Origin: Chara braunii
Lineage: Eukaryota > Streptophyta > Charophyceae > Charales > Characeae
Direction of reading: 5' to 3'
Length of the DNA stretch: 32,012 nucleotides
NCBI GenBank assembly: GCA_003427395.1
Contig: BFEA01000591.1
Coordinates: 619,251-651,262 of the forward strand
The notes beneath the pieces were generated by a model. That model did no database searches, had not been told where the DNA came from, and was given only the letters and a program-made list of their open reading frames with translations. Made by a program: the position numbers and the translations under genes. Positions 8,752-18,797 of the stretch are shown here, piece after piece; the first letter of the stretch is position 1, and each line of letters starts with the position of its first letter.

Positions 8752-9504
8752 CTGTGAGCAATGAGCCCTTGCGGGGCCCTTATCAGACATGCGCATGTTC
8801 TGAGCAGCGGCCCTCAGCAAGCCTCGTGTCCACCCTAAGTGAAGGAGGGTCTGAGTACCCACGAGGAGGGGGTTGTCTCAGAACTTTCCAACTTGGGTCT
8901 CGGACAGTTGCAGCGCGCCATTTGGTTAAAAACAACGTGAGCCTCCAAACTCTTTTCTGAAGCAAAAAAGGGCTGCTTGTACAGTTGAGCCCAGGGCTCA
9001 GGCGGTTGCGCCCTAGGTACACGCAGTGTGGGCCCGACACATCAGGAACTGGCCACTGGCCAATGAGAATGCTGCATTGCCGTCACATCTGCCCCGCTGT
9101 CCAATACAAATATAGCAAATATTTAAAACCTGGATGGATCTGAGTGTGCCCAACTGCAAAGGGCCCGGGCCTTCAACTGTAGACATGGGCCTGGGCGCAG
9201 GCACTAGGGCCCGACTAGAAGCTACTGAGAACTCCACGGTAAGGCCCAAACAGTCCAGCAGCAGCAGCACCTCCCATATAGGGAGGAGGCCAGCCAGTTC
9301 AGGGCATTCTGGCTTAGGCGGGCAATGCGGACACACTGCTGCAACGCTGCACAACTATCTGCATGTGCGCAAGTTGGTCTAGGGTACGCACGTAGGTGTT
9401 GAGTGGTGTGGGGCACAGCAGGGCATTAGGAGCCATAGGCGGACTGCAACCCGCTAGGCAGAAAAGAGCGGCATTGAATATCTCGAGGATATGACCTGAA
9501 AGAG
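8752..9504. other. GC-richer non-coding stretch, nothing recognised
   Basis: Open frames here are short and match no family I know. The GC-rich part near 9165-9215 repeats GGGCCCGGGC-like and GGGCCTGGGC-like words. No RNA gene or element end is visible. Confidence 0.5.
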
Positions 9505-9660
9505 TTTGAAGGTTGGCTCACGAGGTCACTATGTCGCTCTCATTTGGATAGAATCTTTGTACATTTCCGCTCTCTACTAGTTACATGACTATTTGGACTT
9601 CTGCATGTTTAATTGCAACTTAGTCTTCTGTGTACCGCGCTTACTTATATTACTTGCATT
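9505..9660 (+). repeat. Dispersed repeat family A, copy 3 (diverged)
   Basis: Aligns by eye with copies 1 and 2 over GGTCACTAT, GCTCTC, GGATA, TGTACATTT, CTTCTG, TTGCAACTTAGT, TTCTGTGTA and CTTGCATTAT. It is clearly more diverged. As in copy 2, an ATT microsatellite starts exactly where the repeat ends. Confidence 0.6.
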
Positions 9661-9661
9661 A

Positions 9662-9756
<95 letters not shown>
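9661..9756. repeat. (ATT)n microsatellite
   Basis: About 96 bases of ATT triplets with one T-run interruption near 9706-9712. Confidence 0.97.
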
Positions 9757-10190
9757 TGTTTTACTTCATTACCTACACCGTTTGTTCTTATGTGATTGCC
9801 AGCGCAATTTGATATGTGCATGTGGACCCCGTTCCTAGCTAGAGCCGTGATCACCTTCGTGCACGCTGGCCTAGAGCAAGTATAAATGCACACAAGGTCA
9901 TCTAGACGGGAGAACGGAAAGGATGGAATGAAAATGTAGAAAGAAAAAAAAAAGGAAGAAAACAGGAAAGAGAATGAGAAAGAAAACAAAGACATGAAAT
10001 AACTTCAAATAAGAAAACAAGCGAAGTCATTTCTCATTCTCATCCTGTACTCCTTTGTTTTTTTTTCACCCTCTGGTGCTTTATAGATTGATTGATGTAT
10101 GGATGTAGGACGGGTGACAGGATAAGGCTCCAAGGGTGAGGAACATCTTATTACTCGTCTCTACGTGTGTACATATCTTAGATAGTTAGG
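9757..10190. other. Non-coding spacer with purine-rich patch
   Basis: No gene is recognised. Bases 9905-10000 are purine-rich (GAAAG, GGAAG and A runs), in the same relative place after a family A copy as the block at 5884-6134 follows copy 1. Confidence 0.5.
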
Positions 10191-10192
10191 TT

Positions 10193-10559
10193 GACAGACT
10201 GAAGATGGGGTACTCCTTTGCGAGTCATCCCATGGTCTGTCTAAGTCTGAACCGGTTAGACTAAAACAAGTGATAGGATACTCATGTCTGAGTTATCCTA
10301 CTACTTGAGTAAGTATGAGGTGAAGGCTTCTGTCGGAGTCTTCTTACTTCATATTTACATTTGATCGGACTATATTTTAGTCCACCGATAGAATGGAAGT
10401 TCACATCGTTGAACTTCGTGTGGGGCGATAGTGAGGGAGGTGTTAAGATCTTGTGACCTGTGTGTGATTGCAGGTCATCTTACTCAAGAAAGACTCGTTG
10501 TGAGTTTGTACAAGAGTGCATGTTGTTGCCTTATGGTAACAGGTTGGTTTACCAACTCA
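10193..10559. other. Run of eight consecutive imperfect hairpins
   Basis: Eight inverted repeats follow one another almost without gaps. (1) GACAGAC 10193-10199 / GTCTGTC 10235-10241, with ATGGG and ACTC pairing inside. (2) AGTCT-g-AACCGGTT-AGACT, 10244-10262. (3) 10267-10283 / 10290-10307, about 15 pairs. (4) 10311-10328 / 10337-10356, where several mismatches are G-T wobbles. (5) GGACTA 10367-10372 / TAGTCC 10378-10383. (6) GAAGTTCA 10396-10403 / TGAACTTC 10410-10417, perfect. (7) TAAGAT and GACCTG 10444-10460 / CAGGTC and ATCTTA 10471-10482. (8) TGAGTT 10501-10506 / AACTCA 10554-10559 enclosing GTTGGT / ACCAAC. The stems differ in sequence. No protein-coding frame or known RNA family is recognised, so the region might be transcribed as a structured RNA or derive from foldback DNA. 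Confidence 0.65.
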
Positions 10560-10773
10560 ACCCTCACTCACCCCCTACACCCACACTTTGCATCAACCCT
10601 TGAACTAAATGGCATTTCGGATTTTCGAGTCAGCATCTCAAGGGTCTAAGTTTGATCAAAGAGGTCCTTGAATAACCAAGTCGAAAAGAGAATGTCTGGC
10701 TAAGGGGTTTGAAAGCGTAAGTGTAATGTGTGTGAGAGTGAATGAATGGTTGACTATGCTAGGATTGTGTAAT

Positions 10774-10826
10774 GTGATTGACACTTGGTTGCAGGTCAGT
10801 AAGACGACCAACCACGTGATATTCAC
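10774..10826. other. 18-bp imperfect inverted repeat
   Basis: GTGATTGACACTTGGTTG (10774-10791) pairs with 10809-10826 at 14 of 18 positions around a 17-nt loop. It extends the hairpin-rich character of the region. Confidence 0.6.
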
Positions 10827-10920
10827 TCAACTCGCATTGCTTATGCTTACCTGAGCCTCGACTCAGACGTTTCGTCGACTCGTAACCTTTGTACATTTGG
10901 TTTGGGTTTCCGACTTTTAC

Positions 10921-10972
10921 CCCTTTGATGTTGAATAGATTAGGGGCCTTTGATGTTGAATATATTAGGACA
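10921..10972. repeat. Tandem duplication of about 26 bp
   Basis: CCTTTGATGTTGAATAGATT is immediately repeated with one change (G to T in AGATT) and a shared AGG end. Confidence 0.85.
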
Positions 10973-11009
10973 ATTGGCAAAGGCGAAAGAGTCTTATTCA
11001 TATCATTTT

Positions 11010-11160
11010 TCTTTGAAAGGTCATGAGCCTATCTTTTTCTGATGCATATTTGACAGGCCATGAGCCTACTTTTGTTTGTGATGTCTGCTTGAAAGGTCAA
11101 GAGCCTATTGATTGTTTCTCTTTCAAAGTCAAAGCTCTGTTCATTCTGATGTTTGCCTCT
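11010..11160. repeat. Degenerate tandem repeat, about four units of 35-40 bp
   Basis: Units start near 11012, 11052, 11090 and 11123. Each opens with a TTTGAAAGGTCA-like block, then GAGCCTA and a T-rich end with TGATG. The fourth unit is strongly diverged. Confidence 0.7.
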
Positions 11161-11367
11161 ATTTATGTAAAAGTGTAAAAGACATCTCCTTGCCTTTTCT
11201 CTCTCAACCTTTGAACTGTATTCTTCATGTATGTATTGATTTGAGATAACTTAAAAAGCTTATATAATTGGTCAAGTACAAGTAGGTCAGAGTAATGTAT
11301 GCGCGATAGATCGTCAATCGAGTCGACCTGAATAATAAGTCGGTCCGGGAGATCAGCACCCCGATGC

Positions 11368-11600
11368 CTGACACGTAAACGGGTCAGTCTTAGGCGTTCA
11401 ACCGCGCGTATACCTATACTACGACGATCGAGAAAACGCCCTCGGCCGACCTACCTCTACAAAGGCATGTAAAAGCCTTTGCATATGGGTCGGTAGCTCA
11501 ACAGGGATACGCCTACCAGAGGGCGGTGACAGCCCCTCGAGTAGAGGTGAGTTATACCTCGCGACGTCCCGACCTGTCGCAGGGCGTCGTGAGAGGTATA
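11368..11600. other. Second hairpin cluster, nested inverted repeats
   Basis: CTGAC-a-CGT-aa-ACG-g-GTCAG spans 11368-11387. CAAAGGC 11460-11466 pairs with GCCTTTG 11475-11481. CTACCTCTAC 11451-11460 pairs with GTAGAGGTgAG 11541-11551 and encloses the previous stem. A strong stem joins 11553-11570 (TATACCTCGCGACGTCCC) to 11582-11600 around an 11-nt loop. Part of 11487-11550 looks faintly tRNA-like but lacks a proper box B. Confidence 0.65.
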
Positions 11601-14231
11601 GCACGCGCGCACGGTCGGAGTGGTGACTTGTTGTTCTATCAAGAATAAATCCTGCATGACATGACCGTGAGGTTCAGCGCTCCCCATCAGGGCGCGGGAC
11701 TGCCGCGCGTGACAGCGGTGCTGGTCACAGTATTGCGGTTCAAGCCTTGGTCGCTCGCTACTTCAGTCCGACAAAAAGGTCAGCGCCCAGTCAAACTCCT
11801 CACCGCCCCGCTCACTCCTTCGATTGATAGGGATAACACCTCAACCCCGCGGCCTAGCTTGCGCTGTTTCCAACTGCAGAAGGAGCAAAATCGAGTGAGT
11901 CTTCCACTCGAATATGGAAACATGCACTGCTACTGCGCTGCTTCCTTCCCGCGCGCACACACCGGCCCGAAGGTGAGTCTTCGACTCCGCCGGTGCCTTC
12001 ACATTACAACCATCGATCGGATAAGCAAGATCAAAAGGATTTTTCGCCAAATGTAGAGGAAGGCATCACTAGCCATTGCGTCCTTCTCTACGCTCGCTGC
12101 CTCCCTCAACAGGTAGGTACCTCAATCCCTTACTCCCCTTGTTGTCGCTTCGTTTCCTTACCCTGCGACGGTCTTGTCCTAGGTGGTGAAAGTACCTGGC
12201 CATCATCACGGTCAGGTTCAGCCTCATGCAAGCTAACACCCTCGGCGCACCACCTCTCTCTTCTTCCCTCCGCTACACTAACTCTCAGTCAAATCAAACG
12301 TTACCATTACGTTCGCCCTATCACAAAAATTTGTAAAGCACACTTTTTCTTACTCGATCTCCTCAAGAATGGGGTGAATGTAGAGTTTTCCCGCCTCCTT
12401 CCTTACCCGTTATCACCATCTCCACCTCCTCGACACTCCCTCGCAGCACGTTTCTCTCCTAGCCCTCTTTCTAGTAACCCTCCGCCAATTCTGACTCCGG
12501 AATCGGGGTCACCCACCCCGAAAACCCCTAAATATGATCTTCCCTCCGTCAGATTCTACGGAGAATCACCCATACTAACCTCTCCCTGCCATACCTCACT
12601 CGCCTCCTCCATAGCTTTGCGCGGCTCATTTCCCTACTAACTCTAATTCTACTAACTTTCTACCTAAACTAACATCAGATTCGCAATCGCCCTCTCCTAA
12701 AGCCTCAACTTCGGCTTTTACCCAGCCCGATTCCATCGAAGATCGGGGAAGTTATGCCTTTCCTTGTTGTCGCCACTCATTCTCCCTTTCTGCCATCTCC
12801 GTCCTAGCTTCGAGTGAATCTGGCGGGGTCCACGTCCAGGTTCACTCCTGCTTTCTCTACCAGCTCCGCTCCCACCCTCACCCTTCTTTCCTTTATGTCT
12901 CATTTTCTCCTTGCACAATACTCGTGCGCTACCCCGTACTCCACGACAGCGCCCATCGGCACGGACAACCGAACGGTGATTAAGGGAGCCGAAATCATGA
13001 TAAAGAAAGAAACTTACCTGCAAGAACGACCACCCGACAGCAGCCCGGCGCTGAGGCGCCCGATCCGCGACCGATTGCTCAGGTTCACCTATCGCTACGG
13101 TGGGCAGGAGGGCGCAAGCCTGCTGTGGATCCCAGTGGCGGCTATACCGCTCCAGCCAAACGTTTTCTGAAACTAAGGCCGATAGCGGGCCCCAAGCGCG
13201 CTGCCCCTGTACCTACTGCCCTGGCCCATCACTCGTGGGTCCTCCCAACAAGCAACCGACCATGTAGACAGCGTCAGGGAGCCGAGGTGCGGGCTTGCTG
13301 CGGAGCCTGAAGAACGGGCCCAGGTGAGGTGATTTCAGTACAGGTCTTGGTGATATTAGCAAGTATTCAAATGAGAACCTTTGAGGACCGAGGTGGAGTC
13401 CCACGGGCTGCTGCTATGGTAAACTCCCCAATTTGTGCCCTCGGGTATGGTCTTCCTTTTTGCAGGCCCTGCCGGCCTGCTCACGCTCAAACCTCTTACG
13501 TCCGCTGGTGGACGGTACACTTCGCAAAGAGGCCCGCGCCACCCAGACTTCCTCCACCTTGTGGGCTAACCATCCACCGGCTATTATGCACGTTAAGCTC
13601 CTTGGTCCACGCTACAAGCCGGGCGGAATAGAGGAATTTCGCCAGCACCCCAAGCACACAGGAACCCGAATTTGAATCTGTTTTTCAGCACTTCAACGGT
13701 GGACCAGCTAAGCCAGACCCGTCGGTCTCACCGCGGGTCGCAGAACCGATCACCAACAAAAGTAGTACAATAAAAAAAATAATAGGGGTAAAAATAAACC
13801 CACGACGCCGCACAAACCTAAGTTTTGAAGGGCCGCGCCGCGTCGTCGATAGTTCACGCCCGCCAAACTCTCGCATCTACAGCACGGAGGCCTGGCGTGC
13901 GTTCTATCTCCCGCACACTCCGCTTACCACACAAAAGTCGCACCGTAGCTGAAGCCGATCTCCACGCATGCGTGCATGTCTTCGTCAAACGTACCGATCA
14001 AAAGAAAAAATATCATTTAATCCTAGCTTACTCAAAATTAAGTAATAATAGACCGACAACCACCCCGGTTCTACAATCATCAACAACAGAAGAGATCACA
14101 CACGCCTTATGCTGCGCGCCCACACACTCTCTATTCCTAGTTAAACTTTCAGTCAGCGTAAACAAAAGACTGTCGCGACTCGCGCTCAAACTTTAGTCCA
14201 AACTTAATTTATGTCGCTTGCAAAAACCAGG
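11601..14231. other. Long non-coding stretch, no gene recognised
   Basis: Open frames reach 215 codons (11993-12640, plus strand), but they lack a credible ATG start, are rich in Pro and Ser because of pyrimidine-rich DNA, and show no domain. A minus-strand CAG|GTAAGT-like splice donor is visible at about 13011-13022, but no convincing exon accompanies it. No tRNA or rRNA signature was found. Confidence 0.45.
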
Positions 14232-14257
14232 GCGGATACCCTTGTAAGGGTATTCGC
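14232..14257. other. 12-bp near-perfect hairpin
   Basis: GCGGATACCCTT (14232-14243) pairs with AAGGGTATTCGC (14246-14257) at 11 of 12 positions around a 2-nt loop. Such a tight inverted repeat could extrude as a cruciform or terminate a transcript. No adjacent gene is identified. Confidence 0.75.
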
Positions 14258-14909
14258 ACCGACAGCGCGTGTACAGACGACTGAGTAAGTCCCTGCGTAT
14301 ATACGCGTCCGTATGAACTGCCTCTGACTAAACCACATCGCAAGCCCACTCATGCATAAACCCAAATTTTCCCTCAAGAAATGGACATCGGCATTCCTTT
14401 TTGGATGACTGACCGCGACTGTCTAACTTAAAGATACCCCGAGTACCGGAAATACTGGGAAAACAAACACCTCTCTCGACAGTCAAGGATGGGACTCCCT
14501 GCCTTTCCATGTTTAAAACGGAACGATAGGGCGTGTGCATTGGAGTTCCAGTAGGCGATAAGGCGAAGACCTCAAATCCCCATTAGCCCCCGTACTCTCG
14601 CTCTCCCTTCTATTGCGTCCTCCCTTACCACACTCTGGTAGTTGTTCCCTGGAATGCAATAGCCCCCTATTGGCCACGAAGACCCTGCTCTGAGTGCCAA
14701 CAATATAATTCCTACCGCGCCGCGGGGTTTGTCCGACGGATCCGTTCCGAGGCTGACCATCAAGAGCATAACCTCCGACAGGGGCCGTCCACATCAGACT
14801 CTGAGATCTGTGAGACCCGACGGGATAGCCACTGTGTTCCCGCAGTCCACAGGATTCGAATTCGGCCTAGGCAACGGGGCCGTTGGACATAGTCAATCGC
14901 TTCTGAGAA
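14258..14909. other. Non-coding or decayed sequence upstream of a LINE tail
   Basis: I looked for a zf-RVT motif (CX2C...HX4C) upstream of the LINE tail at 14910 and did not find one in any plus-strand frame. Nothing else is recognisable. Confidence 0.4.
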
Positions 14910-15554
14910 GTGGAACAGAGAACCTGGTTCCTCGCTGCATCACTTGCACTCCTTTCCTTCAAACTTGACACCAGAGATCCCAGTTCCAACCTGGGACTCA
15001 ACCCCACTTTCCAAAAATCCTTGGCACACCCGGTGTGCTACGCACTTTTGGGGCCCCTCCTACTCCGAAAACAGGAAGTCGCACTGGGCGTGAGGTTGGG
15101 CGTCACAAGCCAACTGTGGAGCTGGTGGGATGCAGCGTGGCACTACCTTACAGAACAACACCTCCCCTGGGAGGTGCCCACCTTCCTCCTAGGAGCCCCT
15201 CAGGCTGGGGCTGAGAACTGGTCTCCGTCTATGACTAACCTGTTTGCATACTCAAGACTCACCGTGCTCATGGGAGCCTGGAGGATGCACTGCTCCTATG
15301 AGAGAAAACAGCACAACTACGGCTACATGCAAGCCCCGTCAACGATAATAGACACAATCACTGCCAAAACTCACTCGGCTTGGAAAGAACTGCACAACCA
15401 GCTGGCAACTGAGCTGGATACTGGGAAAAGACTGGGACTGTGGAACAGATTTGCTGAAACGTGGACTGACCCAAATAAGAGACTTCGCAGTCTCAACGAC
15501 GATCACACCCTCACATGGCATCCCTGGCTTCTCACTGAGAGGCGGTGGGATTGA
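14910..15554 (+). pseudogene. 3' tail of a LINE reverse-transcriptase polyprotein (fragment)
   Basis: The 214-codon frame opens at a GTG with no real start, as expected for a fragment. Residues about 68-135 show the pattern found after the zf-RVT finger of plant LINE ORF2 proteins: LWSWWDAAW, a later FLLGAP, then RLTVLMGAWRMHC. The minus-strand LINE in this window has the same layout at 17400-17500 (W-x2-FW, W-x-W, LLG, then IPWVIWWRRC). The rest is helical and ends in TERRWD plus a stop. Polymerase and endonuclease parts are absent, as in a 5'-truncated copy. Its orientation is opposite to the larger LINE, so it is a separate insertion. The call rests on pattern resemblance only. Confidence 0.55.
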
Positions 15555-15656
15555 TTACCGATGTACCACTTTCAAGTCTCCTATCAACCAACTGATTTTG
15601 TCCTCGTCCAAGGTTGATCACCGGTCCCTGTCTTGATACTGCACTTCCCCCCCCCC

Positions 15657-15830
15657 NNNNNNNNNNNNNNNNNNNNNNNNNNNNNNNNNNNNNNNNNNNN
15701 NNNNNNNNNNNNNNNNNNNNNNNNNNNNNNNNNNNNNNNNNNNNNNNNNNNNNNNNNNNNNNNNNNNNNNNNNNNNNNNNNNNNNNNNNNNNNNNNNNNN
15801 NNNNNNNNNNNNNNNNNNNNNNNNNNNNNN
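15657..15830. other. Assembly gap (N)
   Basis: There are 174 consecutive N after a C run of at least ten bases. Translations across it are meaningless. Confidence 1.
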
Positions 15831-16387
15831 CACTGATTACACACACACATAATACACCTAACACCCGGTCTTGCCATTCCCTCATGGCCTGCCACCCCCC
15901 TTTCTGTCACCAAGCCGGCCAGGGTCTGACTGCATCACTGTTACCTTCAGAGGGGTGGCCAGTGGAGTGAGAAGGGGCTGAAGAGGTGGCCAGTGAGACA
16001 GAGATAAAGAGATCGGAACTGGAAGCTATATGCCACAGAGGGGCAACTGCCCTGAATCATTTCCAAAATCAGAATACAAGAGCCACAGTCTAGCATAGTC
16101 TGTCACATGGATGACAGGGATGGCATCTCAGGCTATACTGGCACCACCAGTTGTGTCTGTAAACATGGACTTCTCTACTACACAATTGGCTATACTGGCA
16201 CCACCAGTTGTATTGGGAAGCTGGACCCCATTTCCAGCAGATGTAGGCAACCAATTTAGGGTACTGGGTAGTTGTGTAGATGCACCTGCCAAACTTTCTC
16301 CTTCGAGGGTGGGCCATGCAGCTAGCAGGCGCTACAATATGATGTCTCTACATACAAACAAACGAGCATTGCCAAGCACGATGTTCA
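15831..16387. repeat. Non-coding stretch with a 24-bp direct duplication
   Basis: The 24-bp block starting GGCTATACTGGCACC occurs at 16131-16154 and 16188-16211, identical in both places, with a 57-bp period. No gene is seen in the rest of the stretch. Confidence 0.8.
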
Positions 16388-16610
16388 GGGACGCTGGACC
16401 GGGTTTCCAGCAGGTGTTGCTCCCCACCAATAGATGGAGCCTCCCCGAGAGTGTTAGTGGTGTCTGCTCTTATCAGCACCCCTAGCACCACGTCAGTCTG
16501 TTTAAAAAAAAAAAGAAAAAGAAAAAAAGCAAGCGAGTGAAATGGCCCTGGCCCCAGGGGGGGAAAAAAAAAGAGTAACCGCACTGGCGCCCCCAGAATA
16601 GAAGGGGCTG
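16388..16610 (+). repeat. Dispersed repeat family E, copy at 16.4 kb
   Basis: It begins with the conserved 29-bp motif GGGACGCTGGACC...CCAGCAGGTG (16388-16416). A CTCCCCACCAATAGA block, a GCTCTTA block and an A-rich tract follow. The same order occurs at 31133-31280. A second shared word, CCCCCAGAATA-x-AAGGGGCTG (16590-16610), recurs at 30234-30253. Confidence 0.7.
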
Positions 16611-16654
16611 TGTTGGTTTTTTTTTTCCTTTTTTTAAATAAGAATATTCATGAG

Positions 16655-16675
16655 AGTTTGGCAGTTTGCCAAACT
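16655..16675. other. Perfect 8-bp hairpin
   Basis: AGTTTGGC 16655-16662 and GCCAAACT 16668-16675 with a 5-nt loop. Confidence 0.8.
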
Positions 16676-16957
16676 GTTCTTTTTTGGGAAAATGTGTCTG
16701 GCACCCCTGTAATTTGCGTTATTTTGTGTCGCGCCCCTCCGACGGCCGATTTACCCTGTCGCGCCCCTGGGCCAAAAAATATTTTCGGCAGGCCCTTGTC
16801 AGCAGTGACCGCAACGTTCCAGGACGCCCTCCTTGGACTGACGGTCGGGCCCTTACGCCCTCATGACGGGCAGCCATCTTTCTGCAATGCCCCCGGAGCC
16901 GTGAGGCACCACAAATTTGCATTTCCATCGGGCCCTGTGGCATATGGTCCGCTTCCC

Positions 16958-16962
<5 letters not shown>

Positions 16963-17028
<66 letters not shown>

Positions 17029-17042
17029 GACAGAGAGAGAGA

Positions 17043-17120
<78 letters not shown>
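16963..17120. repeat. Compound (GT)n(GA)n(CT)n microsatellite
   Basis: GT repeats to about 16990, GA repeats with CA interruptions to about 17043, then pure CT to 17120. The GA and CT parts are complementary and can fold back on each other. The tract abuts the 3' end of the minus-strand LINE, so on that strand it reads as a (GA)n tail. Confidence 0.95.
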
Positions 17121-17122
<2 letters not shown>

Positions 17123-17123
17123 C

Positions 17124-17507
17124 TTAGTATGCCTCGCACTGCACCAGTAGGCGCAATTGCACCAGTAGGCGCAATTGCTCCATAGATTGCACCAGTTGGT
17201 TTAGATTGTCCTTCGTACTTTGCCATTGTACAGTGATCTCGCACTGCACCAGTAGGCGCAATTGCTCCATAGATTCCCCCTCTTCCACCCTGGCCCCTTC
17301 CAATTCCAGAATGCATCTTCTCCACCATATCACCCACGGGATGGAACGCCTACCCAAGGCAAACATATTCCTCAGAAACGTGTTTCCCTGCGATTGGGGG
17401 AAGTGGCCCAGTAATATGGTCCTCCAGTCCCAGGGCCAGGGGGAATCTGGAACAATGTGCCGCCAGAATTTGTCCCACATCGCCATAGGAGTATGGCAGT
17501 CGGGCAC
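17124..17507 (-). pseudogene. LINE ORF2 C-terminal tail
   Basis: This frame takes over from the zf-RVT frame after a frameshift near 17470-17500. It carries the W-rich segment typical after the finger (MWDKFW, WPWDW, ILLGHF, then IPWVIWWRRC). The last 50 residues contain repeated MEQLRLLVQ peptides produced by the direct DNA repeats at 17141-17265, and the frame ends with TAA at 17124-17126. The repeats probably replaced or extended the original 3' end. Confidence 0.7.
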
Positions 17508-17803
17508 TGAAAGAAGATGTGTTCCACTGTCTCAGCCTTTTTTTTGGCAGGGAAATTCGAGAGGCACCCTCGGCAGCAGGGTAACGCCTTCCCTTGTTGT
17601 TCCAATCGTGTATGATCGATCAGCCAATCGTTGGTAGGCAGGCACCGGTGGGCAATTTGCCACTGTAGGGCAGAAATTTTGGCGGACCTTTTCCGATATT
17701 CCTTAAACCACTGGATAGGCTTGAGTAGGCCTTTATTAATATTGAGGTGACGATGCCACCTGTCCTCTACCATGTCTCTAAGCCCGCGTCTAGGTCTAAG
17801 CAT
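17372..17803 (-). pseudogene. LINE ORF2 zf-RVT finger
   Basis: Residues about 44-110 match the zf-RVT domain: SALQWQIAHRCLPTNDWL, then C77-x2-C80 and ETVEHIFFQC with H95 and C100, followed by LLWRC. This zinc finger lies downstream of the polymerase in plant LINEs. The frame is not continuous with the pieces before or after it. Confidence 0.85.
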
Positions 17804-17953
17804 GGGATACGCCGATTTAGTCTTTAAGTTAGCTAACGCTACTGATACCGTCCTCCCTTTCCTTCCCGATACTCATGGACCTTTTCGCGTCCAAGTCCAC
17901 TCCTCGGGGTCAAAGGGGAGGTCTTCAATCGGGGTCATTGACCGGTATGCTCT

Positions 17954-18746
17954 TCATCCATTTTCCTCTTCTAACACTCTGATGCGATAAACTTCCTTTT
18001 TCTCCTTCCAGATGAACGGGAGTCGGCTCCCCGGTAGCTGGCCGTTCTTAGAGGGGGAAAAGAGCTCAATTAGCACTTGTATGTGATCGACTAGGTGTAC
18101 CCTGCCTACCTGAGTGCCATGACCTGGTAAACCGACCCAGTCCCCCTCCTCAAGGGAGGGGCCTTTCTTAAGTGTGACATACCACTGGAGCAGAAAACTC
18201 TCAATCAGACTATCTAGCGCCAACTCTGTGAGGTGACAGGACCTCAAGCATCCGCACATTCTATTGCCTTTCTTCCACTCCCCTGAGTCTTTATCCCAAA
18301 GGTCCTCCACCTTCCTAATTTCGTGCTTCACCCAACCCTTCCACGGGGGGTCCGAGCAACATCTTACTTGACCCAGGGAGTCTGTAATTAACTTGTTACC
18401 GAACAAGGGTTGTCTAAATACTTCCGCCCACCTCCTTGGTTACTTCCTCCCACCTCCTTGGCATTGCACGGTCCAAGATTGGGAGTTTCCTCCATGTACG
18501 GAGGAGACGTATCCAGTGTTCATCTGCCAGGTCACCATTCCTGTATTTCCTTGGTAACCTCCAATACCTGTCCTCCAACCATACCAAGGGGTCGATCTCG
18601 AGAGGGGTCTCCGGTGCCAAGGCAGCAATCTGTGTCAAGGCAGCGATCTGTGCCAAGGCTAGCGGGACCCAGAGGGAAGAGGGAGCAAAGACGATGTGCT
18701 GCAGCCAATGGATGCTAAGTGTCTGAAACTGTGTGGAAGGGTCCAC
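17954..18746 (-). pseudogene. LINE ORF2 connecting region between RT and zf-RVT
   Basis: Two frames cover this stretch, 18746-18414 and then 18406-17954. The first contains the FQTLSIHWLQH and PLVWLEDRYWRLP segments, the second VKHEIRKVEDLWDKDSGEW. These are typical of the thumb/connection part of plant LINE ORF2 proteins. The 18746 frame also contains a short Ala/Gln/Ile repeat (AQIAALTQIAAL) from a small DNA duplication at about 18622-18655. Confidence 0.7.
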
Positions 18747-18797
18747 AATTCCAAGACCACCACCGACCTTAGGTTGGATAACTGATTCCCAAGCAAC

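Noticed and set aside
11487-11550. tRNA gene or tRNA-derived SINE head (GGTCGGTAGCTCAAC start, cloverleaf-like stems)
   Set aside because: The box B GTTCRANNC is missing and the acceptor ends do not pair; it lies within larger inverted repeats that explain the stems.
11725-11740. Box B-like GCGGTTCAAGCC
   Set aside because: No box A at the right distance upstream and no foldable tRNA body.
11993-12640. 215-codon plus-strand open frame
   Set aside because: It lacks a credible start, is Pro/Ser-rich from pyrimidine-rich DNA, and has no recognisable domain.
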